Positions 9,104-18,207 of a stretch of 64,000 bases of DNA are shown here, one piece after another. The translations under genes and the position numbers were made by a program. Source of the DNA: Ureibacillus sp. FSL W7-1570 (GTDB taxonomy: Bacteria > Bacillota > Bacilli > Bacillales_A > Planococcaceae). The notes beneath the pieces were generated by a model, which was given only the letters and a program-made list of their open reading frames with translations, made no database searches and was not told the DNA's origin. The stretch lies in contig NZ_CP151979.1 in NCBI RefSeq assembly GCF_038593265.1, positions 2,735,001 through 2,799,000 of the forward strand, written 5' to 3'. Within the stretch, counting starts at the first letter, position 1, and the number at the start of each line of letters is the position of its first letter.

Positions 9104-9823
9104 TTAACGTTGAGAGATTGAGTCTTTGTATCGGTGACTTTCACCATTGAAGATGATTAAATGAGAATGATGAATCAGCCGATCAATGACGGCCTCTGTT
9201 AAAATGGGATCGCCAAAGACATTATTCCATTGGCTAAACGGTAAATTGGTTGTCACAATGATGCTTTTGGTTTCATAACACATGGAAATAACTTGAAATA
9301 ATAACTCTGCCCCCTGTTTATGCAATGGAATATAGCCCAATTCATCAAGAATCAAGAGATCCAACTTTTCGATTTGATTGAGAAATTTACCAAGGTCACC
9401 TTTTTCATTGGCCTCCAATAAAGCATTGACAATGGAGGCGGCCGTATAGAACTTCACTCTTTTTCCTTGTTTTTTCATCAAATTGAGGGCGATGAGAGTG
9501 GAAAGGAATGTTTTACCGGTTCCCACTCCGCCATAGAAGATAAGGTTTTCCTGATTTTTCGTAAACTCACCTTCTAAAATATAATCTTTTGTGATGCCTG
9601 GGGCTAGTTGAATCTCCCGCCAATCATAAGGTTTATTTGGAATTTTCGGCAATGTCGCCTGTTTTAGTAGTAAATTTATCCTTCTCTCATCTCGATGCTG
9701 CACTTCTCGTTCAAACAGCTTCAGTAAAAATTCCTCATTTGTTTCCGCATGGATGGTATGGTAATTGGCTGGAATCCAGCTTAATTTTAGTCTTTTGGCA
9801 TATTCCTTAATCATTTGTTCCAT
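9104..9823 (-). CDS. istB: IS21 helper ATPase
   Basis: A 239-residue AAA+ protein of the DnaC/IstB type. The Walker A motif is G-G-V-G-T-G-K-T at about residue 98 and the Walker B is L-L-I-L-D-E-L-G. In the family it activates and targets the transposase. The ATG overlaps the last 13 bases of istA and is preceded by AAGGAGATG inside istA, so the two are translationally coupled. Confidence 0.95.
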   Translation of the reverse strand: MEQMIKEYAKRLKLSWIPANYHTIHAETNEEFLLKLFEREVQHRDERRINLLLKQATLPKIPNKPYDWREIQLAPGITKDYILEGEFTKNQENLIFYGGVGTGKTFLSTLIALNLMKKQGKRVKFYTAASIVNALLEANEKGDLGKFLNQIEKLDLLILDELGYIPLHKQGAELLFQVISMCYETKSIIVTTNLPFSQWNNVFGDPILTEAVIDRLIHHSHLIIFNGESHRYKDSISQR

Positions 9824-11364
9824 GATGCCACATCTCCTTGGGATTCGAATAGGCGGTCATAATGCCTTACTCCTCGGATGGCTTCCGGCATATCTGGAAC
9901 GTGTTTTTTCGGTTGAATTGGCTCTCGTATACCTCTTCCATTGATTAATTGATAAAATACCTGTTTAATCGATTCTACTTTCGGATGACCATACTGGGAG
10001 GCAATCCTCAAAGCCTGTGTCGAAACTTCGAAATCATGTTCTTTTAGTAAAACAGCTAGTAGTTGTAATGCTTCCTTCTTTTCTTGAACGGTACAATTGG
10101 AAAAATAATTTTTCCATTCTTCCGGCATCTTTTCATAGAAATCCGTATATTTTAATGCATTTGGCCTTTTGGCCATTAACGTAAGATATGGTTGCCATTT
10201 CATTGATTTTTGTTTTGTGCCATATAAACGCTCGTGCTTGATAATCAGCTCATGCTCTTCTGTTAAAATGGCAATCTCATGATAAGAGATCTTTGCCAAA
10301 ACCTTTTGTTTGGCAAAACGGGGAGACGTGGAATATAAATTGTTTTCTAAATGGATGAAACCGTACTTATCAGCCGTGACCTGCTCATATCGGACACATT
10401 CAAATTCTTTGGCTGGTAATTGAAGAAATAACGCTTGTTCTTCTTCAAATAATTCAGCGATGAGTCGCTCCTTCTCATAATGCGGACGATTCCAGTCCTT
10501 CTCACATTTCTCCCATAAAGATTCATTAAAACTTTCTAGTTGATAGATTGTTTGTTCAGGTAAAAAGAAATTGTTTCGAATATATTTCACCTTTGATTCG
10601 ACATTCCCTTTTTCATTTCCGCTGGCTGGGTTGCAGAACTCGCATTCAAAGCCATAATGTAAAACGAATCGTTGAAATGTCTCTGTCAATTCTCTTTCTC
10701 CGTTTGGCAAGATCGTTTTTACTGCAGGGGAGAGATTATCAAAACGAATGACCCTTGGAACCCTTCCCATATAGTGAAAGATTCGTTTTAATCCTTCCAA
10801 GAAACATTCTTGATTTTGAGCTGGCATGACTTGCACATAGGCCGCATTACTGTAAGGGAATGAAACGACCAGGTAAGGAAAATCGACGTATTTCCCCTGA
10901 TAGAGAAAAGGAGCTTCTCCAAAATCAACTTGAGCCGTTGCAGGTTTCGATTCTAAAGGTAACGCAGCTGGTTCACTTTGTTCGAGCAGTTCTTGTTTTC
11001 TTTTTGATACATAGAGCCGAACAGAACGATCTGAACCTGTAAATCCATATTCTTCTTTTAAGATTTCATACATTCGTTTCGCAGTTCTTCGATATTTTTT
11101 CTTCTTTGTCAAGTCCTCTTTAATCCATTGATCCAATATCGGTTTCACTGGATCCATCACTTTCGCTTTTCTCGTTTGTTTAACTTTTGAGGGATTGAAG
11201 TCTTCCATTTCCGCATACTTCTTCACTGTTCTTGGATCACGATTCATTCTTTTGGCAATATCGGAATAGGAACATCCTTTTTGGTTTGCTTCATATCTGA
11301 TATAATGAATTTCAGCCACTGCTAACATCTCCTTGAATACCTCCCGTTGAACTGTTTTGTCCAA
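9811..11364 (-). CDS. istA: IS21 transposase
   Basis: An open frame of up to 517 codons with an N-terminal helix-turn-helix (S-Y-S-D-I-A-K-R-M-N-R-D-P-R-T-V-K) and a retroviral-integrase-type DDE core (A-Q-V-D-F-G-E; I-R-F-D-N-L; N-E-K-G-N-V-E). It catalyses cut and paste of the element with IstB. The annotated start is a TTG without a good ribosome binding site; GTG 11319 with AAGGAG nine bases upstream is a better placed alternative and would shorten the protein by 15 residues. Confidence 0.93.
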   Translation of the reverse strand: MDKTVQREVFKEMLAVAEIHYIRYEANQKGCSYSDIAKRMNRDPRTVKKYAEMEDFNPSKVKQTRKAKVMDPVKPILDQWIKEDLTKKKKYRRTAKRMYEILKEEYGFTGSDRSVRLYVSKRKQELLEQSEPAALPLESKPATAQVDFGEAPFLYQGKYVDFPYLVVSFPYSNAAYVQVMPAQNQECFLEGLKRIFHYMGRVPRVIRFDNLSPAVKTILPNGERELTETFQRFVLHYGFECEFCNPASGNEKGNVESKVKYIRNNFFLPEQTIYQLESFNESLWEKCEKDWNRPHYEKERLIAELFEEEQALFLQLPAKEFECVRYEQVTADKYGFIHLENNLYSTSPRFAKQKVLAKISYHEIAILTEEHELIIKHERLYGTKQKSMKWQPYLTLMAKRPNALKYTDFYEKMPEEWKNYFSNCTVQEKKEALQLLAVLLKEHDFEVSTQALRIASQYGHPKVESIKQVFYQLINGRGIREPIQPKKHVPDMPEAIRGVRHYDRLFESQGDVASWNK

Positions 11365-11468
11365 CTAGGAGGGTAGTGTATTTGGGGAATGTTGGCAAGT
11401 GGTTTTTTGTTTTATAGGACCTGCATAAATTAATTGCCAAACGTTACATTTTTAGTTTGCCATAAACA

Positions 11469-11475
11469 ATAAGGG
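11469..11475. repeat. IS21 target-site duplication, right copy
   Basis: ATAAGGG, matching 9026-9032 exactly. Confidence 0.85.
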
Positions 11476-11875
11476 AGTAATAGTCTTGATGTTCAAATAT
11501 GTAACCTTTTGCGTGAAAATCTTTCTCGTTTGTTATTCGCACTTCAACATTTTCTAGTTTTAATAATTCTTTAAACATTTTTGGTTGATTAAAATTTAGG
11601 AAAGTAGAGGTAAGAATCCTACCTTTAATACCTTTTTGTTTTAAGTCATAAAGCATTGTTTTTAATGTAGCAAGACCACCTTCAGTAATGAAGGCAACAG
11701 AAAAATAAAACGTTTTACATGTTTTTAATTCTTGTAGTAAAGTTGACAAAACAGTTTCTTGTTTTTTGTTTGTTAGTAGTTTAGGTTTGAATTGAGCAGT
11801 AACGGGTTTATTTTTATCAATGAATCCTTTGTATAGGGAATTTTCGATTTTTTTTAATAATTGTTGTTGATTCAT
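11469..11875 (-). pseudogene. N-terminal part of PLD/SF2 helicase/DUF3427 protein, split by IS21
   Basis: The first 133 codons of the helicase gene, ending at the IS21 insertion. It carries the first half of a phospholipase D-type motif, F-H-A-K-G-Y-I-F, followed by Y-Y-S-L-I at the break; the fragment at 6541-9032 resumes with V-G-S-S-N-L-T. The reading frame continues eight codons into the element before a stop. The start is ATG 11875, 19 bases after the stop of the upstream Nudix gene in the same direction, so the two were an operon. The domain order PLD, SF2 helicase, DUF3427 is typical of prokaryotic nucleic-acid-processing and defence-associated proteins. Confidence 0.88.
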
Positions 11876-11894
11876 TTCATTACCTCCACATTAT

Positions 11895-12293
11895 TTACAA
11901 TTGTTCTCTTGCTATCTTTTTAACAGCCGGTATATCTGCAGGAGCAAAGTTGAGTTTTTCAATGTCTTTACGAGAAACCCATTTAGTTTCAGCGTGTTCT
12001 CGTGCTATAGGTTCTCCTTTGATTAGTTTCGCCATATACGTTTCCAAACGAACAATTACTTTTTCATATTCGTAGGTTGTGTCTTCAACCTTCTGCCCTA
12101 CTTTTATTAAACAATTAAATTCTTCCTTAATTTCTCGAGCTAAAGCTTGTTCAGGTGTTTCATTCTCCTCTATTTTTCCGCCTGGAAATTCCCAATAGTT
12201 TGGTAAAGTCATTTCAGGCCCTCTTAAAGCACAAAAAATTTCATTTCTTTCATTTTCAATAATTGCTCCTACTACATGGACTTTCTTTTTCAT
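11895..12293 (-). CDS. MutT-like (deoxy)nucleoside triphosphate pyrophosphohydrolase
   Basis: A 132-residue Nudix protein of the small MutT class. The box is G-G-K-I-E-E-N-E followed by R-E-I-K-E-E-F at about residues 36-58. In this class the enzyme hydrolyses (d)NTPs, often damaged ones such as 8-oxo-dGTP. ATG 12293 is chosen because AAAGGTGAT lies upstream; an ATG four codons earlier is possible. It sits directly upstream of the PLD/helicase gene in the same direction. That pairing suggests a two-gene nucleic-acid module; the functional link is inferred. Confidence 0.9.
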   Translation of the reverse strand: MKKKVHVVGAIIENERNEIFCALRGPEMTLPNYWEFPGGKIEENETPEQALAREIKEEFNCLIKVGQKVEDTTYEYEKVIVRLETYMAKLIKGEPIAREHAETKWVSRKDIEKLNFAPADIPAVKKIAREQL

Positions 12294-12464
12294 AAGTATT
12301 ATCACCTTTAAATTTTTTAGTAAATAATATTTTAATTATACTAAATGAATATTGAGATATTAATATTAGATAGTAGAATAAAACAGTGTTGTGTTTACAT
12401 ATGAGTTAACTTCATAATTCTCACGGGCTTGTCTAAAAAGTCCATAAAAACAGAGCGAATGGAG

Positions 12465-12472
12465 AAAACAAT
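12465..12472. repeat. IS66 target-site duplication, left copy
   Basis: AAAACAAT directly before the IS66 left end; the same eight bases follow the right end at 14931-14938. Confidence 0.9.
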
Positions 12473-12482
12473 GTAAGCGTAA

Positions 12483-12517
12483 AATAACGCCCACGTGTTT
12501 TTTCGTGGGCGTTTATT
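12483..12517 (-). terminator. Hairpin terminator inside the IS66 left end
   Basis: Arms AACGCCCACG and CGTGGGCGTT enclose a T-rich loop just beyond the tnpC stop codon. Confidence 0.6.
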
Positions 12518-12524
12518 ATATGCT

Positions 12525-14120
12525 CTATTTAGTTTTATTTGGTACGCGACATTCTTCTGGAATTGTCTTCGACCAGGGAAGGAGTTGATCGATGGCTTCT
12601 ACATCATTGTGATCTATCAATGGTAATTGTTCGAAAAGATAGGTTAAGTAGTTCAATGGATTTAATTGATTCTCTTTAGCTGTTTCGACAATGCTATAAA
12701 TAATAGCGCTGGCTGATGCACCTTTCATCGATTGTGCAAATAGCCATGCCTTCCGGCCCATCACGAATGGTTTAATCGATCGTTCCGCACGATTATTATC
12801 GATTTCAAGTCGACCATCTTCTAAAAACACTATGAGCTTACTCCATTGATTTATACAATATGTAATTGCCTCTCCCAATTTGCTTTTTGGGGGAACTTGA
12901 GGGCGTTTTGTTTTTAGCCATGCCAAAAAAGCGTCTAACACAGGTTTACTGTGTTCAAGACGGTATTCTTTGCGCTGTTCGGGAGTACAGTTCTCAAATT
13001 TTTCACTGATTTGTCTTTCAATCTGGAATAATTGATTACAGAATTGAATTCCTTCTGCAGCGGTTGATGATGTTTTATCCACATTGGCTGGTAATGCCTT
13101 CAGTGCTTCATCGAATTTTCGCCTTGCATGTGCCCAACACCCTACCAGTTCGACATCCTTTAATTCATGATATCCTGCATATCCATCTACATGCAGATAT
13201 CCCTTAAATCCTTTTAGAAAAGCCTTCGGATGTTTACTGTGACGAGTCGTTTGATAATCATATAAGATGATTGGCGGTACGTCTCGTCCTGTTCGATACA
13301 TCCACATATAAGACTTCGAATCCGCTTTTCGTCCAGGTTCTGCTAGAACTTGAAGTGTAGTTTCATCCGCATGTAGAATATCGTTTTCGAGTAATAGCTC
13401 ATGCATCCGTTTATATAGAATGGAAAGCCAATTGGTTGCACCATAAATCATCCAGTTGGCGAGCGTTTGGCGTGATAAATACACACCGAATCGTTCCAAC
13501 TGCTTTTCTTGACGATAAAGAGGCATTCCTTCCACGTATTTTTGGTTCATGATATAGGCCATAGCCGATGCAGATGCCAAACTTTTTGGGTAAATTGGTG
13601 TTGGCATTTTGGCTGTGACAATCGGTGTCTCGATTCCTTCCCGTTCACATTGACGGCAACTGTAAATATGTTGAACATGCTCAACGACTTTTACTTGAGC
13701 AGGAATAATCTTGATTTCTCTTCGTATTTCCGTACTCATTTCGTGTACGGTTCCACCGCAACACAAACAAACCTGCTCTTCTTCGGCTAAACGATAGTGA
13801 ATCGTTTCCGTCGGCAAGTTCTCTAGTTTCGCATCGCGTTGTCCTACAGACTTCTTCCGTTTATAAGTAATGGTTTCAAGTGTAGGTTCTTCCACTTCTG
13901 CATCCGCTGTGATTTCAGCTTCATTAAAAAGAGGAAGTTCGAGTTGATCCGGATTCGTTTTTTCACTGGAAGCCCCAAATTTTTTATGTTGGCTAAGGCG
14001 GAATTGTTCTTCCAACCATTTGATTTTAGCCTGTAAGGCTTCATTTTGTTTTTTGAGTTCCGCATTTCTCGCTTGCAGTTCTTCAATTGTTGATTCATTG
14101 GTTTGTTTGTGTTTGTTCAT
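12525..14120 (-). CDS. tnpC: IS66 transposase TnpC
   Basis: A 531-residue transposase. It has an N-terminal coiled-coil region (residues about 5-45), a Cys-rich zinc-binding segment (C-L-C-C-G and C-R-Q-C near residues 115-160) and the DDE core ([25 protein letters not shown]). Full-length and uninterrupted. It acts with TnpA and TnpB, encoded upstream in the same element. Confidence 0.95.
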   Translation of the reverse strand: MNKHKQTNESTIEELQARNAELKKQNEALQAKIKWLEEQFRLSQHKKFGASSEKTNPDQLELPLFNEAEITADAEVEEPTLETITYKRKKSVGQRDAKLENLPTETIHYRLAEEEQVCLCCGGTVHEMSTEIRREIKIIPAQVKVVEHVQHIYSCRQCEREGIETPIVTAKMPTPIYPKSLASASAMAYIMNQKYVEGMPLYRQEKQLERFGVYLSRQTLANWMIYGATNWLSILYKRMHELLLENDILHADETTLQVLAEPGRKADSKSYMWMYRTGRDVPPIILYDYQTTRHSKHPKAFLKGFKGYLHVDGYAGYHELKDVELVGCWAHARRKFDEALKALPANVDKTSSTAAEGIQFCNQLFQIERQISEKFENCTPEQRKEYRLEHSKPVLDAFLAWLKTKRPQVPPKSKLGEAITYCINQWSKLIVFLEDGRLEIDNNRAERSIKPFVMGRKAWLFAQSMKGASASAIIYSIVETAKENQLNPLNYLTYLFEQLPLIDHNDVEAIDQLLPWSKTIPEECRVPNKTK

Positions 14121-14169
14121 AAGTTAAAGAATAAAGGAAAGGAATTGACAGGTCAATGTCAAATTCCTT

Positions 14170-14526
14170 TTAAACCATGATTTTAGCTGATACTTGTTCA
14201 TGTGCTTGTTTTTGTTCAAATGAAAGACCATCGAGCAACCAACTGAATTGGCGGGGAGTGATGCACAAAGGGCCGGGAGTTCTTTCATCAGGCCATTGAA
14301 AGACCCCTTTCTCTAAACGACGATAGTACAACCAAAACCCATTGTGATCCCAATGGAGAATTTTCAATTTATCTCGTTTCCGATTACAGAAAACAAAGAG
14401 ATTAGAAGAGAAAGGATTTAACTGAAAGCTCATTTGAATAATGGCTGCTAATCCATCAATCGACTTGCGTAAATCCGTTGCCCCCGCTGCTAAATAAACA
14501 TGTTGAATGGGTGTTTTACTTAACAT
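14170..14526 (-). CDS. tnpB: IS66 accessory protein TnpB
   Basis: A 118-residue protein of the IS66 Orf2 family, recognised by the D-L-R-K-S-I-D-G-L start region, F-V-F-C-N-R-K-R-D-K-L-K-I-L and W-L-D-G-L near the end. It is required for IS66 transposition in studied members; its mechanism is unknown. It overlaps tnpA by 11 bases. It is not related to the RNA-guided TnpB nuclease of IS605. Confidence 0.95.
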   Translation of the reverse strand: MLSKTPIQHVYLAAGATDLRKSIDGLAAIIQMSFQLNPFSSNLFVFCNRKRDKLKILHWDHNGFWLYYRRLEKGVFQWPDERTPGPLCITPRQFSWLLDGLSFEQKQAHEQVSAKIMV

Positions 14527-14842
14527 GTGTTTTCAGCACCTGAACCACTTCGTTGAAAAGGAGTGGATTGAAACCTTCTTTTACTTCGATGGAAAATTCC
14601 CCAATGTTAACGATGAGCGGGGAGTTTTTTTCATCCAACGGATGGGATACTTCAACAGTTAGCCATTGAGGGGAAGTCCGTGAAGTTTCAGTTGTCTCTA
14701 ACTCTAGTCTTTTCATCCATTTATACATACTTTGATGACCTACTTGATTTTGTTTGCACCAAGCTTTTATACTTGACTCTCCACTAGATCGATAAGATTC
14801 GATTCGTTGTTGCCACAATTGTTTTCGTTCATCTGGGGACAT
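14516..14842 (-). CDS. tnpA: IS66 accessory protein TnpA
   Basis: A 108-residue protein with an N-terminal helix-turn-helix-like segment (S-I-K-A-W-C-K-Q-N-Q-V-G-H-Q-S-M-Y-K-W), the IS66 Orf1 family. First gene of the IS66 operon, preceded by AGGAGG. Confidence 0.92.
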   Translation of the reverse strand: MSPDERKQLWQQRIESYRSSGESSIKAWCKQNQVGHQSMYKWMKRLELETTETSRTSPQWLTVEVSHPLDEKNSPLIVNIGEFSIEVKEGFNPLLFNEVVQVLKTHVK

Positions 14843-14926
14843 AAAAATAAAAACCTCCTAACTTTTGATGTTGATCTAATTATCACAAAACATCAAAAGG
14901 GTTAGAAGGTGTGGGATATTTGGCGC

Positions 14927-16387
14927 TTACAAAACAATGAGTTTTTCCATTCGCTCTGTTTCCTTATTTTTGAAATTGGTTTGGGAATTTGCGGCCCATT
15001 TCAGTATGTTGTGGGCCATTGCCACAATCCCGAATTCTGTTCGGACTTTATGAAGCCCCCGTAACAGAAATCGAGTGAAACGCAAATTGCCCTTGATGTT
15101 CCCGAACACACTTTCGACATCCACTTTACGCTTCGCATTTTGTACTTTTGATAAATCCTTTTTAAACTTTTTACTTTGTTCCTTCAAATAGGTTTGGTAT
15201 GGGGCTAATAATTCAAAACGAGGTTCTTTTTCTTCGCCAATCGCATATAAATAGTTTTCTTCACTCGCATATCCTGCATCGGCAATGACATACTTGAGTT
15301 TCTTTTCCTTCGGTATCGATTCCAATAACTTTTCCATAAATGGTTGGAAACAGCGAGTATCTCCTGGATTTTGATAAATTTCAAATCCCACGATAAATTG
15401 ATGTTGTGTGGCGAGTTGAACATTATAACCCGCCTTGAGTTGGCCGTTTTTCATATGGTCCTCTTTCATTCGCATAAAAGTGGCCTCATGGTCGGTTTTC
15501 GAGTAGCTATTTCGTTCACCTAGAATCTGTTTTTGTACTTTGTATTTTCGTAATCGTGGAAGATAATCCGTTTGAATCGTTTTCAGTTGTTTGGTGAGTT
15601 GGGATTTTTTAGAGCGAAGTTCTTTTTTTCTTTCTTTGTCTTCTTCCTGTTTATAATCTTTTTCCAAAGCTTCTATTCTCTCAGAAAGTTGTGCCGATGA
15701 TTTTTCTAATTCTTCTTCTAATTGTTCTTCTTTTAATTCCTCCAAGGCGATTTGGTGCGCTTCTTGTAGAAACGATTGAATTTTGGCTCGTAGTTTCTGA
15801 TCATATTTTTCTACGGATTTTCGCCATACAAACGTATATTTGTTGGCATTCGCTTCTATTTTCGTACCATCCACAAAAATATGGTCGAGGTCGATAAATC
15901 CTTGTTCTACTAGTTGAAGGACAAATTGTTCAAATACAGAATCCATCATGTTTGACATACGAACACTACGAAAATCATTTATTGTGCGATGGTCAGGGGT
16001 TTGCAATCCCGCCAACCACATCATCGGAAGATTTTCTTTCACCATTTGCGCCATTTTCCGACTTGAATAAACGTTTTGAGTGTACGCATATAAAATCACT
16101 TTCAATAACATTTTAGGGTGATAGGGTGCACGACCCCCACCAACATAATGAGTATACAACACTTCATCCGGAATCGATTCCACCATTTCATCCACTAAAC
16201 GGGCGACATGATTTTCAGGAATATACATTTCGATATCTAAAATGCTCATGACTTGACGATTGCAATAAGGTTGGAAAACTAGTTTTTTGCGTTTCTTGTT
16301 CTTTTGAACCTCTATTTTTTGAATACCCTCTAGAGTCATTTCTAATTGCGTGTTATAATTTTCTTGAATAGTCATTTGATTATTCAT
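14927..16387 (-). CDS. IS1182-family transposase with 3' end replaced by IS66
   Basis: A 486-codon transposase with the N-terminal DUF772-type region, a long charged coiled coil (residues about 200-280) and DDE motifs (F-V-D-G-T-K-I-E; V-I-A-D-A-G-Y; V-E-S-V-F-G-N-I-K). Its last codons end L-I-V-L and then TAA, where the TAA comes from the GTAAGCG end of the inserted IS66. Before that insertion the frame continued about 23 codons to a TAA near 12399, outside the left repeat. Most of the protein is intact, so activity is possible but not assured. Confidence 0.9.
   Translation of the reverse strand: MNNQMTIQENYNTQLEMTLEGIQKIEVQKNKKRKKLVFQPYCNRQVMSILDIEMYIPENHVARLVDEMVESIPDEVLYTHYVGGGRAPYHPKMLLKVILYAYTQNVYSSRKMAQMVKENLPMMWLAGLQTPDHRTINDFRSVRMSNMMDSVFEQFVLQLVEQGFIDLDHIFVDGTKIEANANKYTFVWRKSVEKYDQKLRAKIQSFLQEAHQIALEELKEEQLEEELEKSSAQLSERIEALEKDYKQEEDKERKKELRSKKSQLTKQLKTIQTDYLPRLRKYKVQKQILGERNSYSKTDHEATFMRMKEDHMKNGQLKAGYNVQLATQHQFIVGFEIYQNPGDTRCFQPFMEKLLESIPKEKKLKYVIADAGYASEENYLYAIGEEKEPRFELLAPYQTYLKEQSKKFKKDLSKVQNAKRKVDVESVFGNIKGNLRFTRFLLRGLHKVRTEFGIVAMAHNILKWAANSQTNFKNKETERMEKLIVL
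14931..14938. repeat. IS66 target-site duplication, right copy
   Basis: AAAACAAT, identical to 12465-12472. Confidence 0.9.
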
Positions 16388-16389
16388 AA

Positions 16390-16456
16390 AAAATCGTCCT
16401 TTCTTTAGAATGTTTTTTGGTCAATTTCATTCTATAAAAAAGGACGATTTTTTTGT
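16390..16456. promoter_or_regulatory. Hairpin around the IS1182 transposase start
   Basis: AAAAATCGTCCTTT and its complement lie about 35 bases apart just upstream of the transposase ATG. One arm contains the AAAGGACG ribosome binding site. Such structures in insertion sequences can hide the start from read-through transcripts; that role is inferred. Confidence 0.5.
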
Positions 16457-16538
16457 ACCCTAAAAACAGAAAAAAGGGCTGAGCCGAAGGTCGATTCAAT
16501 CGACTTTTCGGACAGCCCCATTCAAGACAATAAAAAAT

Positions 16539-18001
16539 GGGTACCTCCCCAAATTTCGTTATAATGGTAGGTAACTAAACAAACCATACGAAAGAGGTGA
16601 GTACCCTATGACTATTGTAAAACAAATTTCTCTTTTTGACATCCATCAATTATTAGTAATGGAAAGTTCCCATCGTTATGATGCCATTTTTAGTGTGATT
16701 GACATTCAACCTATTTTTCAATTGTTTTCTAAAAAGACATTGAAAGGTGCACCACGTGAATTGAATTATGGTGCAATGATTCAATCGCTGATTATACGTA
16801 TTGTCGAACGAATTCCAACAATGAAGGATTTAGTCAAACGTTTGGTCCATGATCCTTTATTTCGTTTCGACTGTGGATTCCTTGTGTCTGATGTCGTACC
16901 ATCTGAAAGCTCTTATTCACGCATGATTCAAGTCATTGGTGAATCAGATGTGCTAGATAAAATGAACGATACACTCATCAAAACAGCGATGTTGGAAGGC
17001 TTTCTACATGATGAACATGTCGCCATCGATGCGAGTCACTTTGAAGCTCGTGATGCTTTCACACCATCAGAAAAGAAAGCACCTAAAACTCCTAAAAAAC
17101 GTGGTCGTAAAACGAAAGCTGAACGAGCTGTTTGGTTAGCCGAACAAGTAGAGAAAAAAGGAAATCAATCAACCTATGAAAAAGAACTGAAAGAACAGCT
17201 GGATATCCCATTAGAAACCCTTTGGAAGGATGTACCGATTGAGCCAAAATGGGGTGTGAAAAAAGAATAGTAAAGGAAAAAATACATTCTGGTTTGGTTA
17301 TAAAGCCCATTTAGCTGTTTCGACGAAAAGTCAATATATCATCACTCGTTTGATGTCCTCAAGTAATTGAAGTGATTGTAAAGCTGCGATTCCATTATTG
17401 AAAAAACTTCATCACTTCGGAAACGGTCAATTTACAATCGCTATATTTGATGCTGGTTATGATGTTGAACCTATTTACCGTCAAGCCGTATCACAGTCCA
17501 TGCGAGTCGTGATTCCTTACAACGTTCGCCGAGAAGGAGAATATATAGGATTCGATGAACATTTTCGTCCAACCTGTGTGCGTGAACATAGTTACCAATA
17601 TGACAGCTTTGACGCTAAGTACAATACATTAAAATTCACACGTCCAAAGGAATGTGCAACTTGCCCATTACGAGAAGACACCCTTTGCCAAAAAGTTTTC
17701 AAAATCAAATGTGATATAGATATCCGTAAATTTACCTATCCAGCACGTGGGACAGAACGATGGAAACAGCTTTATCAAGAATGTACAGCAGTCGAACGCG
17801 TTAACGCTTATTTAAAGGAATACTTTCAATTAAACAATGTCCGTCATCGTACAGGAAAGAAAGCAAAAATGCATTTCAATCTGGTGACGTTAATTTATAA
17901 TACCTGCAAACTAGCAGTTGATCGAATCAATGCTTTATTACAGCAACAAAACCAAGTTGCATAATTAAAAAAAAAACGAAGTTTTTAGTATAGGGGTACT
18001 C
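16539..18001 (+). mobile_element. DDE insertion sequence with a broken transposase gene
   Basis: About 1.46 kb. Weak terminal repeats (GGGTACCTCCC at the left, GAGTACCCCTA read inward at the right) flank one transposase pseudogene. It starts 20 bases from the end of the IS1182-like element. Ends are approximate. Confidence 0.65.
16608..17964 (+). pseudogene. IS4/IS1182-type DDE transposase, frameshifted and with a stop
   Basis: Two open pieces (16608-17270 and 17398-17964) belong to one protein of about 450 residues. The first carries the N-terminal domain and the first Asp motif (V-A-I-D-A-S-H-F-E); the second carries F-D-A-G-Y-D and V-E-R-V-N-A-Y-L-K. Near 17262 one extra base breaks the frame: dropping it restores N-S-K-G-K-N-T-F-W-F-G-Y. 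A TGA at 17368-17370 is a second lesion. Two defects mean the gene is inactive. Confidence 0.88.
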
Positions 18002-18207
18002 TATACTTCAGAAAAACTATGATTTATGAAATTGATTCAATTAAGAATATTTTTAATTAGATTATTCTCATTTATGCTTTATAATGAAAATCTATGTTTT
18101 ATGTCGAAAAAACTACATTTTTCGATTATTATTAAGCCATAGAAAAAAGTGAAATAAGTGTTGGAAGGGTAATAGTTACATTTGTTCACTATTTAGGAGG
18201 AATGACT

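Larger units (their letters stand above)
9033..11468 (-). mobile_element. IS21-family insertion sequence, intact
   Basis: A 2,436-bp element bounded by long imperfect inverted repeats. Read inward, both ends begin TGTTT(T/A)TGGCAA and continue with AAAATGTA, then TGGCAATTAA, about 47 bp in total. It encodes overlapping istA and istB and is flanked by a perfect 7-bp duplication (ATAAGGG). Both genes are open, so it may be active. It interrupts the helicase gene in the same transcriptional direction. Confidence 0.93.
12473..14930 (-). mobile_element. IS66-family insertion sequence, intact
   Basis: A 2,458-bp element with the GTAAGCG ends of IS66. Read inward, the left end is GTAAGCGTAAAATA and the right end is GTAAGCGCCAAATA. 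A perfect 8-bp duplication flanks it. The genes tnpA, tnpB and tnpC are open and in the usual order on the minus strand. It is inserted into the IS1182-like element. Confidence 0.95.
12425..16519 (-). mobile_element. IS1182-like insertion sequence interrupted by IS66
   Basis: Outer inverted repeats are GGGCTTGTCTAAAAAGTC at the left and GGGGCTGTCCGAAAAGTC (read inward) at the right, 14 of 18 matching. Without the nested IS66 element and one target copy the element is about 1.63 kb, normal for the family. It carries one transposase gene whose 3' end is changed by the nested insertion. No clear target duplication was seen outside the repeats. Confidence 0.8.

Noticed and set aside
6541-9147. 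Reading the 868-codon minus-strand frame as an intact helicase gene
   Set aside because: Its first 38 codons are IS21 sequence; the natural N terminus lies at 11469-11875 across the insertion.
12473-14930. Treating TnpB of this element as an RNA-guided nuclease
   Set aside because: The 118-residue protein is IS66 Orf2; the RNA-guided TnpB is a different, larger IS605 protein.
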